Assembly: GCA_020433455.1 (NCBI GenBank)
Contig: JAGRCP010000019.1
Span: 1 to 64,000, forward strand
Direction: 5' to 3'
Length of the DNA: 64,000 nt
DNA from: Caldilineaceae bacterium
GTDB taxonomy: Bacteria > Chloroflexota > Anaerolineae > Caldilineales > Caldilineaceae
The position numbers and the translations under genes were made by a program. Positions 1 to 11,067 of the stretch are shown piece after piece. Position 1 is the stretch's first letter; every line of letters begins with the position of its first letter. The notes under the pieces were generated by a model that made no database searches, had not been told where the DNA came from, and saw nothing but the letters and a program-made list of their open reading frames with translations.

Positions 1-24
1 GGGGTTCGAGTCCCTCCTCGCCCA
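1..24 (+). tRNA. 3' end of a tRNA gene (cut by the window start)
   Basis: The first bases read as a T-arm (four visible G, TTCGAGT loop, CCCTC) followed by the acceptor 3' strand CTCGCCC and discriminator A at position 24. No CCA is encoded. The anticodon lies outside the window, so the isotype cannot be given; the 5' acceptor strand should read GGGCGAG. A strong hairpin follows directly. Confidence 0.85.
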
Positions 25-31
25 CTAACTT

Positions 32-73
32 AATACAGAAGGCCCCACGACACGTCGTGGGGCCTTCTGTATT
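32..73. terminator. Bidirectional intrinsic terminator, 19-bp perfect stem
   Basis: Arms 32-50 and 55-73 are perfectly complementary over 19 bases, with loop CACG. The AT-rich outer ends give a U-rich tail in both directions. It separates the plus-strand tRNA from the convergent minus-strand BMP-transporter permease, so it probably ends both transcripts. Confidence 0.85.
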
Positions 74-132
74 ATTAAGCGCCGCCAATCATCCTCCCGA
101 TTGGCACGCGTAATTATACCCCGCACTCTCCC

Positions 133-1176
133 CTATCCGCTTCGGGCGACCGACCGCCGTACGGTGCGCCATGCGCTCCAGCGGTTGAGGGTTTCCCGCC
201 CGGCCACAATGACCAGCACGATGACGCCCTGAAGCACCAGCGCGATTTCGCTGGGCACCTCGGTGATGAGTTCCATGCCCAGCGCGCCGGTGTGAAGCGC
301 ACTGAAAAAGATGCCGTAGAGCAAGGTAGCGATGAGGCCGTTGTTGGCGACAATGGCGATCATGACGCCGTCCCAGGCGTAATTGGCGCCCAGTCCGCGT
401 AGAAAGCGATGGGGACCGCCCATGACCAGCAAGCCGCCGGCCAGTCCGGCCAGCGCGCCCGTCATGAGCATGATGAGAACGAAGTTCCGGTCCACCTTGG
501 CCCCGCCCAGCCGTGCAAAGAGGGGGTTCTGGCCGCCCATGCGCCACTCGTAGCCCGTGCGGGTGCGCTGGAAGATGAACCAGGTCGCCAGCAGCGCCAG
601 CGCCATCCACAAGACGCTGGTGTTGAGCTGGCCCCAGTTGGGCAGCCAGCCGCTCGCGGCGATGGCCCGGGTTGTGGGCGAATAGGCGTCCGGGTCGCGC
701 AGCGGCCCGGTGATGACCCACAGCGCAAAAAAATCGGCAATGATGTTGAGCATGAGGGTGACGATGAACTCGCTCATGGCGAAGGCCTGGCGCAGCCACG
801 CGGCCACGCCTGCCCAGGCCGCGCCGCCCAGCATGGAGAGCAAAATGAGCAGCGGAATCATGAGCACGGGCGGCAGGTCCAGGTAAAGGCCGCCTGCCGT
901 CGCGGCCAACGCGCCCATGACCAACTGGCCCGGCTGGCCCAGATTTACCGGTCCCGAAGCAAACGCAACCGCGGCGGAGAGCCCCGTCAGCACCAGCGGA
1001 GCCGCGTTCTTGAGCGTGGTGGCCAGCGCATAGCCGTCGCCCAGGGAAAACTGGTAGAGTGCAGCATAGCTCGCCAGCGGCTCGTAGCCCTGGCTCAGCA
1101 TAATCACCGCACCGATGGCCAGGGCAATCACAATGCCGAGGATGCCGTTGAGGAGCTTGTTGAGGGTGGCGTTCAT
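133..1176 (-). CDS. BMP-family (nucleoside-type) ABC transporter permease, NupP/YufP-like
   Basis: A 347-residue polytopic protein of the BPD_transp_2 permease family. After a first membrane segment (about residues 10-30) it has the family-typical stretch [18 protein letters not shown] followed by [15 protein letters not shown]. It should form the membrane channel for the ATPase and binding protein encoded just upstream on the same strand. It is the last gene of a three-gene minus-strand operon. NupOPQ-type systems normally carry two different permeases (P and Q), but only this one is here before the terminator at 32-73, so it may work as a homodimer or pair with a subunit encoded elsewhere. 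The substrate (nucleoside, purine or similar) is inferred from the family. Confidence 0.85.
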   Translation of the reverse strand: MNATLNKLLNGILGIVIALAIGAVIMLSQGYEPLASYAALYQFSLGDGYALATTLKNAAPLVLTGLSAAVAFASGPVNLGQPGQLVMGALAATAGGLYLDLPPVLMIPLLILLSMLGGAAWAGVAAWLRQAFAMSEFIVTLMLNIIADFFALWVITGPLRDPDAYSPTTRAIAASGWLPNWGQLNTSVLWMALALLATWFIFQRTRTGYEWRMGGQNPLFARLGGAKVDRNFVLIMLMTGALAGLAGGLLVMGGPHRFLRGLGANYAWDGVMIAIVANNGLIATLLYGIFFSALHTGALGMELITEVPSEIALVLQGVIVLVIVAGRETLNRWSAWRTVRRSVARSG

Positions 1177-1205
1177 GAGCGAAAAGTTGAGTCGTTGATA
1201 GGCTT

Positions 1206-1285
1206 ATTGGTTGATTTGCTGACTGGTTGATCCGTTCATTGGCGCGCCCTGCTTACCCGGCCAACCAGTAAACAAGTCATCCAAT
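1206..1285. repeat. Imperfect palindrome between ATPase and permease genes
   Basis: Arms 1206-1230 and 1261-1285 match at about 20 of 25 paired positions. The right arm contains the stop codon of the ATPase gene. Within the minus-strand transcript this could form an intercistronic hairpin. It resembles the other long intergenic palindromes of this window in style but shares no obvious sequence with them. Confidence 0.5.
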
Positions 1286-2851
1286 CTCCCCGTCTCCCGT
1301 CAGCATATACCGTCCCACTCTCTCCATCGTCGCTTCTTCCACGGGCAGGTCAGCGACCACGCGGCCGCGATGGAGAACAAGGATGCGGTCGGCCAGGAGA
1401 AAAAGCTCTTCCAGGTTGGCGGAAAGCATGAGCAGGGCCCGGCCCGCTTTGCGTGCGGCCAGAATCTGGTCGTGGACGTACTCCATGGAACCCACATCCA
1501 GGCCCCGGGTGGGTTGGTCCAACAGCACCAGGGGATCATCCAGCAGCAGCTCCCGGCCCAGGATCACCTTCTGCTGATTGCCGCCGGAAAGCGAACGCAG
1601 GGGGGCGGACTGGCCGGACATGACCACGCTGAAATCCTCGGCCAGCTTGGTCGTAAAGCGCCGGGCCGCGGCCTGATCCAACACCACGCCGCCCCACTTG
1701 CTCAGGGCCGGATTGAGGCGGTGATGGGTCATAATCGCATTTTCGGTAATGGACGCATCCAGGCTGCCGCCCATGCGTCCCCGATCCTGGGAAACGAAGG
1801 CGATCAGCCTGCGCCGCTCCAAAATGGATGCGTGGGTGATCTCCCGTCCGTTCACGCGTATTGCACCCGCGTCGGGCTCCAGCAGCCCCATGAGCAGGTT
1901 GACCAGCTCAAACTGGCCGTTGCCCTCCACGCCGGCCACGCCCACCAATTCGCCTGCCCGCACTTGAAAACCCACGTCCTGCAGGCGGGGACGATTCCGC
2001 TCATCCCGCCAGGTCAGCCCCGTCACGTCCAGCACCACGTCGCCGGGCGGCTGGGGCGTGCGCCGGGAAGTGAAGAGCACAGCGCGCCCTACCATCATTT
2101 CGGCCAATGCGTCCCGGCTCAGGCCCGTGGTGGAGACCGTATCCACCAGCTTGCCCTTGCGCAGCACCGTCACCCGCTCGCACAGGTCCAGCACCTCTTC
2201 CAGGCGATGGGAGATAAAGAGGATCGTGCGGCCGTCAGCGCGCAGGTCCCGCAACTCGTTGAATAGCTGGGGAATCTCCTGCGGCGTGAGCACGGCGGTC
2301 GGCTCATCCAAAATGAGGACGGAAACGTCCCGATAGAGGAGCTTGAGGATTTCCACTTTCTGACGCGCGGCCACGGAAATATCGTCTACCTGCTCATCGG
2401 GGTCCAGGGCGAAGTGAAAACGGTCGATGATGGCCTGAACTCGTCGCCTGGCCTCAGTTCGGTCAATGCGGCCCAAGCGATCGGTTGGTTCCGCGCCCAG
2501 GACGATGTTTTCCCAGACCGTGTATTCGTTGACCAACACGATCTCCTGATGCACCATGCCGATGCCCGCGGCAATCGCCTCGCCGGGATTGGCAAAGCGC
2601 ACCGGCTTGTCCCGCAGGAAGATTGCGCCCTCCTCGGGCTGAATCATGCCGTAGAGGACCTTCATGAGCGTGCTTTTGCCCGCACCGTTCTCGCCCACAA
2701 CCGCGTGAATTTCGCCGGCGCGGAAATCCGCCGAAACGTGATCCAGCGCGATCACGTTCGGCGGATACACTTTTACAATGCCGGTCATGCGGATCAGCGC
2801 ATGCCCATCTGCCTGACCGGCCGGAGAAGCAACGGCGGACGCTACTGCCAC
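1277..2851 (-). CDS. BMP-family ABC transporter ATP-binding protein with two ABC domains, NupO/YufO-like
   Basis: A 524-residue protein with two ABC domains in tandem, as in NupO, RbsA and XylG. The first domain has Walker [10 protein letters not shown], a degenerate signature ([11 protein letters not shown]) and Walker [15 protein letters not shown]. The second has the usual weak P-loop GVEGNGQ, signature LSGGNQQKV and [11 protein letters not shown]. This asymmetry is normal for the class. The start used is GTG at 2851, overlapping the end of the binding-protein gene by 10 bases. No clear Shine-Dalgarno is seen, and an ATG about 22 codons downstream (MTGIVKVYP) is an alternative. It powers import of a nucleoside-like ligand with the neighbouring permease. 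Confidence 0.9.
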   Translation of the reverse strand: MAVASAVASPAGQADGHALIRMTGIVKVYPPNVIALDHVSADFRAGEIHAVVGENGAGKSTLMKVLYGMIQPEEGAIFLRDKPVRFANPGEAIAAGIGMVHQEIVLVNEYTVWENIVLGAEPTDRLGRIDRTEARRRVQAIIDRFHFALDPDEQVDDISVAARQKVEILKLLYRDVSVLILDEPTAVLTPQEIPQLFNELRDLRADGRTILFISHRLEEVLDLCERVTVLRKGKLVDTVSTTGLSRDALAEMMVGRAVLFTSRRTPQPPGDVVLDVTGLTWRDERNRPRLQDVGFQVRAGELVGVAGVEGNGQFELVNLLMGLLEPDAGAIRVNGREITHASILERRRLIAFVSQDRGRMGGSLDASITENAIMTHHRLNPALSKWGGVVLDQAAARRFTTKLAEDFSVVMSGQSAPLRSLSGGNQQKVILGRELLLDDPLVLLDQPTRGLDVGSMEYVHDQILAARKAGRALLMLSANLEELFLLADRILVLHRGRVVADLPVEEATMERVGRYMLTGDGEIG

Positions 2852-3921
2852 ACGTCGCTGCCGTCGTAGAGTTCCACGCTTACCTCGCCGTTGATGATTT
2901 GCCCGCGCAATTCATCCACCCTGGCCAGGATCGCATCGGTCAGGACCGGCGTTTCGGCCTCGGTGACCAGGTCCACGCCGCCGCTGGCTAAGCCGTATTC
3001 CAGCACGGCTCCGGGCGTATAACTGCCGTCGGCAATGGTCGCGTAGACGTCCTGAATGGCTTTGCCCACGTCCTTGATGTCGCTGGCGGGCACGTGACCC
3101 GGCTCCATGTCATTTTGGTTGGTGTCCACGCCGATAGCGTACAGGTCACGCTCGGCCGCGGCCTGGAGTACGCCGATGCCCGCGGCCGCTGCCACCTGGA
3201 AGACCACGTCGGCGCCCTGATCGTAGAGCTGAAGCGCGGCCTGCTTGCCCTTGGCCGCGTCATCCCACGCACCGTCCAGAGAGACGGCCTTTACCTCAAT
3301 TTCCGGATCGATCGCGTGCGCGCCATTGGTATAGGCGAAGATGAAGGCATTGACCACCGGGTCCACATCGCCGCCCACCACGCCGATAATCTTCTCCGAA
3401 TTGATGTTGGGGACGCTCTCGTCCTCCGTGAGCATGCCTGCAACGACACCGGCCAGATAGGCGCTCTCTTCCTCGACGAAGTCTACCGAGGTGATGGTCC
3501 CGCCGTCATTTTCCACCACCGTGTCAATGTTGACGAAGACCTTGTCCGGGTTGGCGTCGGCAATAGTCATGAGCTGATCCTCGAAACCGTAGGAGATGAC
3601 GAAGATCACGTCGGCGTAGCCTACGGCAGCCTGGAGAGAAGGTTCATACTTGCCTGCATCAAAACCGGCCTCGATGGTGCGGGTTTCCACGCCGTAATCG
3701 GCTTCCAGCGCATCCATGCCCGCCTGGCCTGAATCGTAGAACGCATTATCGCCCAGCGCACCGTTGATGAGATAGACAACCTTCCGGGGCGCATCGGCTG
3801 CGGCATCATCGGCCGCATCACCACTGCCGGCTGCGGGTTGGCTTGCCGGTGCAGCCGTACAGCCCGCCAACAGGAGCGCGGCCAGGATCGCCAGCCACGC
3901 AGCAACTCTCTCCATTCTCAT
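2842..3921 (-). CDS. BMP-family ABC transporter substrate-binding lipoprotein
   Basis: A 359-residue binding protein of the basic membrane protein (PnrA/Med/NupN) family. The N-terminus is a lipoprotein signal with lipobox LLAGC near residue 20, followed by an Ala/Pro-rich spacer. The mature part begins [24 protein letters not shown], where the family ligand pocket starts, and contains [12 protein letters not shown] and [18 protein letters not shown] stands 7 bases before the ATG. Known homologues bind purine nucleosides, but some bind other ligands, so the substrate is inferred. It is the first gene of the operon. Confidence 0.9.
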   Translation of the reverse strand: MRMERVAAWLAILAALLLAGCTAAPASQPAAGSGDAADDAAADAPRKVVYLINGALGDNAFYDSGQAGMDALEADYGVETRTIEAGFDAGKYEPSLQAAVGYADVIFVISYGFEDQLMTIADANPDKVFVNIDTVVENDGGTITSVDFVEEESAYLAGVVAGMLTEDESVPNINSEKIIGVVGGDVDPVVNAFIFAYTNGAHAIDPEIEVKAVSLDGAWDDAAKGKQAALQLYDQGADVVFQVAAAAGIGVLQAAAERDLYAIGVDTNQNDMEPGHVPASDIKDVGKAIQDVYATIADGSYTPGAVLEYGLASGGVDLVTEAETPVLTDAILARVDELRGQIINGEVSVELYDGSDVWQ

Positions 3922-4063
3922 GTCAAGCTCCTCGTTTGATGTTTGCGTAGATGGTCAAATACGCGCCGTGGAAGCGCAGCGCACAGGAATATTCTACCCC
4001 GAACGCGGGGCTGGACGCCAGCAGTGCGAATAGCCAAAGGGCGGCCCTTCCCTCCCCGGGAGC

Positions 4064-4081
4064 GCCGGACTCCAGTCCGGC
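4064..4081. repeat. Short palindrome GCCGGACT-CC-AGTCCGGC
   Basis: A perfect 8-bp inverted repeat with a 2-base centre in the 189-base gap between the BMP binding-protein gene and metF, preceded by a small CCCCG-AACG-CGGGG stem at 3997-4010. It may be a dispersed short repeat, or part of the terminator or leader of these minus-strand genes; only one copy is visible here. Confidence 0.35.
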
Positions 4082-4110
4082 AAGTGCGATGTGGTTGACG
4101 AACAATTAAC

Positions 4111-5019
4111 TCAGGCTTCCGCCAGGCTGGGCAGGGCCCACGCCTCGCCCAGGCTCATGCCCAGGGTTTCGTAGATTTTAAGCGTAGCGGGAGAGCGGTT
4201 GAGGGTGTAAAAGTGAATGCCGGCCACGCCCTGGTCATACAGGTCGAAGACTTGTTGGGTAGCCCAGTGGACGCCCACTCTCTCCACCGCGTCATCGTCT
4301 TCCGCCCGCAATACGGAACGCAGCAGTTTGGCCGGGATGCGTGCGCCCAGGGCCAACTCGCTCATGCGCTGCATGCCCTGGCGGGTGGTAATGGGCATGA
4401 CGCCGGCGATGATGGGTACGCGGATGCCCGCGATTTCGCACCGTTCGCAGAAATCGAAATAGTCCCGGTTGTCGAAGAAGAGCTGGGTGCAGATGTAGTC
4501 CGCGCCTGCGTCCACCTTGGCCTTGAGGTAGTCAATCTCCTGCAGGCGATTGGGCGTACCGGGATGGCCTTCGGGGAAGCCGGCCACGCCGATGCCCATC
4601 TCCGGAAAAAGGCGCTTAATGTGGGCCACCAACTCTGCTGCATAGCGAAAGCCGTCGGGCGCAGGCGTGAAGGCGGCGTCGCCCTTGGGCGGGTCTCCCC
4701 GCAGAGCCAGGACATTCTCGATGCCCGCCTCCCGATAGCGTTCCAGCTGGCGGGTAATGTCATCTTTGCTTGCGCCCACGGAGGTCAGATGGGCGACCAC
4801 GGTTAGGGGCGTCTCCTGCTGTAACCGCATGACCAGGTTTTCGGTCAAATGATTGCTGGATCCGCCTGCGCCGTACGTTACGCTGACGAAAGACGGGCGG
4901 ATAGGCGAAAGATCCCGGATGGTTTCAAAAAGTGCGTGGGAAGCTTTGGTCGTTTTGGGCGGGAAAAACTCAAAACTGAAGTGAACGCCGTCACCGGCCA
5001 GCACGTTGGAAATATGCAT
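4111..5019 (-). CDS. metF: 5,10-methylenetetrahydrofolate reductase
   Basis: MetF reduces 5,10-methylene-THF to 5-methyl-THF for methionine synthesis. The 302-residue product has the FAD-barrel motifs FEFFPPKT (with the catalytic Glu), VTYGAGGSS, LALRGDPP, GFPEGHP, TQLFFD and the GVMPI loop. The reading frame is open upstream to 5211, but the ATG at 5019 gives the usual MetF length and is preceded by CAGGAT at good spacing, so it is chosen. The 253-base gap upstream has a small TGCGGC-TTAT-GCCGCA hairpin (5079-5094) and no recognisable SAM riboswitch. The gene stands alone between the BMP operon and the SorC regulator. Confidence 0.95.
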   Translation of the reverse strand: MHISNVLAGDGVHFSFEFFPPKTTKASHALFETIRDLSPIRPSFVSVTYGAGGSSNHLTENLVMRLQQETPLTVVAHLTSVGASKDDITRQLERYREAGIENVLALRGDPPKGDAAFTPAPDGFRYAAELVAHIKRLFPEMGIGVAGFPEGHPGTPNRLQEIDYLKAKVDAGADYICTQLFFDNRDYFDFCERCEIAGIRVPIIAGVMPITTRQGMQRMSELALGARIPAKLLRSVLRAEDDDAVERVGVHWATQQVFDLYDQGVAGIHFYTLNRSPATLKIYETLGMSLGEAWALPSLAEA

Positions 5020-5272
5020 AATGTATCCTGTTTCTGTTTGCTCTGCGCTGATTCCTCTACGGATTGACCTGCGAATTATGCGGCTTATGCCGCACAAATT
5101 ATGCCATAGAACGCTCTGCGCAGGAGCGTGATGTAAACTCAGTTTAAGCTGCTCGTGGGATCGGTGAGGAGATAATCTGACAGCGTGGCGGGGAGCGGCC
5201 CAATTACGCACGCCATTCTACCGCGAAAGGCCCGCAGGGAGCCAACCCCCGGCCGTTCGTTCATAGACCGCG

Positions 5273-6232
5273 TTATTCGCGGTCTATGGTTTCCAAAATA
5301 GCCTTTGCCGTTGCGCCGTCCGTGGCCAGGACGGAGAGATAGCCCGCTCCCAGCGCAGTCCGAATGGAGGCGACTTTGGCTCCGCCGCAGGCGACGGCCA
5401 GCACCTGGGGAATGCGGCGCAGGTCGTCCAGCTCGATGCCGATGATGCGTCGGTTGAGGCTGATGGCGTCGGACGCGCCCTGGGCGTCAAAGTAGCGGCC
5501 CGCCATTTCGCCCACCGCTCCTTCCCTGCGCAACTGTACCAGGTCGTTGCGAGTCAGCAGGCCTGCGCGCAGGAAGCTGGACGCTTCGTCCGCTACCGTG
5601 CCGATGCCGGTGATGGCCAGCTTGACGCTGCGCGCGCGCCGGATCGCCTCGGCCACCACGGGCTCGCTGACGAACGTCTCGCGCACCGCGGGCTGCTCCA
5701 CCAGGACGGGCGCATGGAGATCGTAGTGGCGGCCGCCCAGCTTGGCCGCGACCATACGCGCCAGGTCGGGGCTGTCCATGTCCAACGCCCCGACGCCGCC
5801 CATGAGCTGGACCACGTCAATATGTCGGTTGGGATCATCGGGCAGTGCGCTCACCGCGGCATGGACGCCGCTGCCCCATGCCACCCCGATAAGCTCGCCC
5901 GGACCCAGGTTCGGAATCACATCCTGCAAGTAGCCGGCTGCCAGTGCGCCCACGCCGCGCAGGGTGTCGGCCGGGCTGTTCTCCGCCGACGTCTGGTAGA
6001 CGTAGGCGTCCTGCAAACCGAACCGGTCGATAAATTCCTGCTCCAGCAAAAAGTCCCGGGGCGTACTGACGCGCACGTTGATTTCCACGATGCCCTGGTC
6101 ACGGGCTTCCTTGATCATGCGCGAGATTTTGGACGCGGAAACGCCCAGACGTCCGGCAATCTGACTCTGGGTTTGGTCCAATTGATAGTAGAGGCTGGCG
6201 ACCATGGCCAGGGTTTCTTCACGATTGGGCAT
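5273..6232 (-). CDS. SorC-family sugar-responsive transcriptional regulator
   Basis: A 319-residue protein with an N-terminal helix-turn-helix (about residues 20-45, QTQSQIAGRLGVSASKISRMI) and a C-terminal SorC sugar-phosphate-binding domain (about 60-319) containing GVAWGSGV, LMGGVGA and GIGTVADEASSF. Regulators of this family (SorC, LsrR, EryD, CggR) respond to phosphorylated sugars or polyols. It is divergent from the long sugar operon at 6669 and the two promoters lie back to back (6292-6374), so it very likely controls that operon and itself. The ligand is probably a phosphorylated product of one of the FGGY kinases (inference). No Shine-Dalgarno is obvious before the ATG. Confidence 0.9.
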   Translation of the reverse strand: MPNREETLAMVASLYYQLDQTQSQIAGRLGVSASKISRMIKEARDQGIVEINVRVSTPRDFLLEQEFIDRFGLQDAYVYQTSAENSPADTLRGVGALAAGYLQDVIPNLGPGELIGVAWGSGVHAAVSALPDDPNRHIDVVQLMGGVGALDMDSPDLARMVAAKLGGRHYDLHAPVLVEQPAVRETFVSEPVVAEAIRRARSVKLAITGIGTVADEASSFLRAGLLTRNDLVQLRREGAVGEMAGRYFDAQGASDAISLNRRIIGIELDDLRRIPQVLAVACGGAKVASIRTALGAGYLSVLATDGATAKAILETIDRE

Positions 6233-6263
6233 GGGCGACTCGGCTTGGCGTGGAGAGACAAAT

Positions 6264-6279
6264 TTGCAACTGGCTGCAA
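6264..6279. promoter_or_regulatory. Candidate SorC-regulator operator, TTGCA-N6-TGCAA
   Basis: An inverted repeat between the predicted start of regulator transcription and its ATG. A further TTTGC copy lies at about 6283-6287. A regulator bound here would block its own gene. Assignment rests on position and symmetry only. Confidence 0.4.
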
Positions 6280-6291
6280 GAATTTGCGACC

Positions 6292-6320
6292 AGCATAGCA
6301 GCCGCCCTGTTTGCTGTCAA
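6292..6320 (-). promoter_or_regulatory. Predicted promoter of the SorC regulator gene
   Basis: On the minus strand the sequence reads TTGACA, 17 bases, TATGCT. The -35 is perfect and the -10 matches four of six positions. Transcription would start near 6285, giving a leader of about 50 bases before the regulator ATG. Confidence 0.65.
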
Positions 6321-6345
6321 ACAGAAAAAACAGATAAATTCCCTA

Positions 6346-6374
6346 TTGACAATCGTGTTCCGGCATGATAGTCT
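6346..6374 (+). promoter_or_regulatory. Predicted promoter of the sugar catabolic operon
   Basis: TTGACA (6346-6351), 17-base spacer, TAGTCT (6369-6374) with an upstream TG giving an extended -10. The start would lie near 6382, leaving a leader of almost 290 bases before the HAD gene. It is back to back with the regulator promoter, only 25 bases apart. Confidence 0.6.
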
Positions 6375-6396
6375 ATTTGCAATTCCATTCACAAAC

Positions 6397-6410
6397 TGCA
6401 TATTTATGCA
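6397..6410. promoter_or_regulatory. Candidate operator TGCATA-TT-TATGCA downstream of the operon promoter
   Basis: A perfect 6-bp inverted repeat with a 2-base centre, about 15 bases after the predicted start of the sugar operon. It has the TGCA core seen in the candidate site at 6264-6279, which makes it a plausible roadblock operator for the SorC-type regulator. Confidence 0.4.
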
Positions 6411-6446
6411 TTCTGCTTAATATAAATTAGAGTCTTTGGACTTTGG

Positions 6447-6582
6447 TGGGGTCAAGCCGTTGAATCAATTCGGATCCTGCTGCGGAAAACGTACTGAAGC
6501 GCGTTAGGCTCCGTTGATCTGCTTTTTGAAACGCGGCTCGCAATACGTGACGGCGTATACCTTCACGCATCACGAGTCAACT
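6447..6582. repeat. Intergenic repeat copies in the operon leader
   Basis: Positions 6447-6520 align without gaps, at roughly three quarters identity, to 50463-50536 (shared GTGGGGTCAA, AATTCGG, AAACGT and AAGCGCGTT). Immediately after, 6521-6582 holds GCTTTTTGAAACG and CCTTCACGCATCACG, the two ends of the palindromic family seen best at 27648-27693. These occupy most of the 436-base gap upstream of the HAD gene. No gene is visible in the gap. Confidence 0.6.
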
Positions 6583-6668
6583 GTTCACCTCCCCAACGCC
6601 AATCAACCGCATAAAATCCCGAAGAACCAACTCATTTTAAACGCAACCCGCACAGAAGGAGCGGCTCC

Positions 6669-7487
6669 ATGTCTTATCCGGTTGACGGTATTGTCTTTGA
6701 CCTGGACGGCACCGTCTATTTGGGCAATGCCGCGCTGCCCGGCAGCGTAGACGGCATTGCCGAACTGCGCCGCCGCGGGAAGAAGACCCTTTTCGTCACG
6801 AACAAGCCCCTGGAGCCCCGGGAAGCCTATGCCGCCAAGCTGATCCGCCTGGGCATTCCCGCCGAGCCGGACGATGTGATCACCTCCGCTTACGTCCTGG
6901 GCCATCATCTGGCCCGGGTCCATCCGGAACTGCGCTACTACGTCATTGGCGAAGAAAGCCTGCGCCAGGAGCTGCGCGGCCACGGCCTTACTATTGTAGA
7001 TGAGTTGTGGGATCAGGACGAAAAAGAAGTGCTGGACGTCACGGGCATTGATGCCGTCATCGTCGCGTTTGACCGCACCCTGGATTATCGCAAGCTCAAT
7101 ACCGCGTATCAGGCTCTTTTGCAAGGCGCGTATTTTTTTGCCACCAACGCAGACAAGGCCTGCCCCATGCCCGGCGGCTCCATTCCTGACGCGGGAGCTA
7201 CCATCGCCGCGTTGGAGCAGATCACCGGTCGCACGCTGGACCTGCTGGCCGGCAAGCCCTCCGCCATCATTATGGAAGTCGCTCTGGCGCGGCTGGGCTG
7301 CCCGGCCGCGCGGGCCATGATGGTTGGCGATCGCCTGGAGACGGATATGCTCATGGGCCGGCAGGCCGGCATGCTGACGGCCGCGGTGCTTACAGGCGCA
7401 GCGACCCGCACGGAGGCGGAAGCGTTGGCGCATCCTCCTACTTTTATCCTTGATAACATCGGCGCACTCCCCTCTCTGATTGATTAG
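6669..7487 (+). CDS. HAD-superfamily IIA phosphatase, NagD/AraL-like
   Basis: A 272-residue HAD hydrolase with motif I DLDGTVYLG (nucleophile and acid Asp near residues 11 and 13), motif II FVTNK, a C2 cap and motif III/IV GKPSAIIM and GDRLETD. AraL of the B. subtilis ara operon belongs to this group and dephosphorylates sugar phosphates, perhaps to prevent toxic accumulation. It opens the operon, preceded by AGAAGGAG before the ATG. A similar housekeeping role on intermediates of the kinases downstream is likely (inference). Confidence 0.88.
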   Translation: MSYPVDGIVFDLDGTVYLGNAALPGSVDGIAELRRRGKKTLFVTNKPLEPREAYAAKLIRLGIPAEPDDVITSAYVLGHHLARVHPELRYYVIGEESLRQELRGHGLTIVDELWDQDEKEVLDVTGIDAVIVAFDRTLDYRKLNTAYQALLQGAYFFATNADKACPMPGGSIPDAGATIAALEQITGRTLDLLAGKPSAIIMEVALARLGCPAARAMMVGDRLETDMLMGRQAGMLTAAVLTGAATRTEAEALAHPPTFILDNIGALPSLID

Positions 7488-7655
7488 CCTGTTTGATTAA
7501 CCTGCAACATTCATCGCTGGAAAGAAGCCGCAAAGAAGGGAGGTCGCCCGGCAGCAGAGTCTTATTGCTTTCATGAAGTTCGATCGACCGGCGCGGCCAT
7601 ACGCGCCATAACCACTCATGCTTGAACAAGGAATCACCCAAGGAGAAGCAAGATT

Positions 7656-9101
<1,446 letters not shown>

Positions 9102-9130
9102 TCAGGTAAGTTGATTTCCTGAAGCCGGCT

Positions 9131-9178
9131 GATCCCGCAATCTTCAATCGTTCGCCTGAAATTGGAGATTGCGGGATC
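9131..9178 (+). repeat. Intercistronic hairpin between binding protein and permease
   Basis: Arms 9131-9143 and 9166-9178 (GATCCCGCAATCT) are perfect and extend inward with mismatches to about 20 pairs. No T-run follows. Such hairpins after binding-protein genes, as after malE, protect the upstream mRNA and lower expression of the membrane subunits; that role is inferred. Confidence 0.6.
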
Positions 9179-9276
9179 GGAGATTAAAGAATACGCGATT
9201 GGCGTTTGCCCAATCCGCACATCCGCCCTCACTCCGTCATCGGAACCTATCGGAATCAGAAGAAGGTTGACCGCCC

Positions 9277-10182
9277 ATGACCGAAGAAAAGCTGCAACCT
9301 CCCTTAGGCGTGCGCATCCGTCCCTGGCTCATCGCCCTGCCCGCGCTCATCGTTCTTATCGGGATTCTCTACCCCTTTCTGACCGCCATCTACTACTCCT
9401 TTACCGCCTATGCGCTCAATCGACCCGGCAGCCTGGACCAATTTGTCGGCTTCCGCAACTACGTGCGCATGTTTACGGATGACGATTTTTTGTACAGCAC
9501 CTACATCACGTTTGCCTATGCCCTGCTTAGCACGGGCGTTGAGCTGGTGCTGGGCCTGGCCGTTGCGCTGCTCCTCAACCGGGAATCGCGCTTCGCTAAA
9601 ATATTGACGCCCACCCTGATCTTCCCCATGATGATCGCCCCCGTCATCGGCACCCTGATTTGGAAGATGATGATGCAGCCCAGCGTGGGCATTCTCAACC
9701 CCATGCTCAATCTGGTCGGATTGCCCTCCCTCCAATGGGCGGCCGTACCCGAGACCGCGCTCTTCTCGGTGGTCCTGGTGGACGTGTGGATGTTTACGCC
9801 CTTTGCCGCGCTGATCCTGACGGCGGGCCTGCGTTCCTTCCCCAGCGCGCCGTTTGAAGCCGCGCGGGTGGACGGCGCGTCTTTCTGGTTTACCTTCCGT
9901 AACCTGACCCTGCCCATGCTCACCCCCTTCATTCTGATTGTGGTGGTCTTCCGGCTCATGGATTCGCTCAAGATGTTCGACATCATCTTCGCCATGACCG
10001 AAGGCGGGCCGGGCCGCACCCTCATGACCTATCAGCTCACGGCCTATCGCACCAGCTTTCAATTCCAGCGTCTGGCCCAGGGCTTGCCCTACGCGATTCT
10101 CCTTTACATCATCATCTACATTACCAGCTTCTACCTGATCAAGTTCTGGGGACGCGCCCAGCGGCGCGCCGCCGGTTACTAA
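9277..10182 (+). CDS. Sugar ABC transporter permease, MalF/UgpA-like
   Basis: A 301-residue permease with six predicted membrane helices. The first, around residues 18-42, follows a short basic N-terminus. The coupling-helix (EAA) motif is FEAARVDGASFWFTFRNLTLP near residues 195-215. It is a type I sugar importer subunit that pairs with the next gene. It lies 15 bases before the second permease, in the same operon. Confidence 0.92.
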   Translation: MTEEKLQPPLGVRIRPWLIALPALIVLIGILYPFLTAIYYSFTAYALNRPGSLDQFVGFRNYVRMFTDDDFLYSTYITFAYALLSTGVELVLGLAVALLLNRESRFAKILTPTLIFPMMIAPVIGTLIWKMMMQPSVGILNPMLNLVGLPSLQWAAVPETALFSVVLVDVWMFTPFAALILTAGLRSFPSAPFEAARVDGASFWFTFRNLTLPMLTPFILIVVVFRLMDSLKMFDIIFAMTEGGPGRTLMTYQLTAYRTSFQFQRLAQGLPYAILLYIIIYITSFYLIKFWGRAQRRAAGY

Positions 10183-10197
10183 CGAGGGCGACGGATT

Positions 10198-11061
<864 letters not shown>

Positions 11062-11067
11062 GCGAGC

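Noticed and set aside
409-1230. Long plus-strand open frame (273 codons) opposite the BMP permease
   Set aside because: It mirrors a clear permease gene, its product is His/Arg/Gln-rich without recognisable motifs, and antisense frames are common in this high-GC DNA. Many similar ones (1370-2266, 10567-11781, 19879-20892, 31914-32879, 43752-44750, 46834-47748) were dropped for the same reason.
5020-5272. SAM or folate riboswitch before metF
   Set aside because: Only one small hairpin (5079-5094) is visible; no conserved riboswitch core could be recognised.
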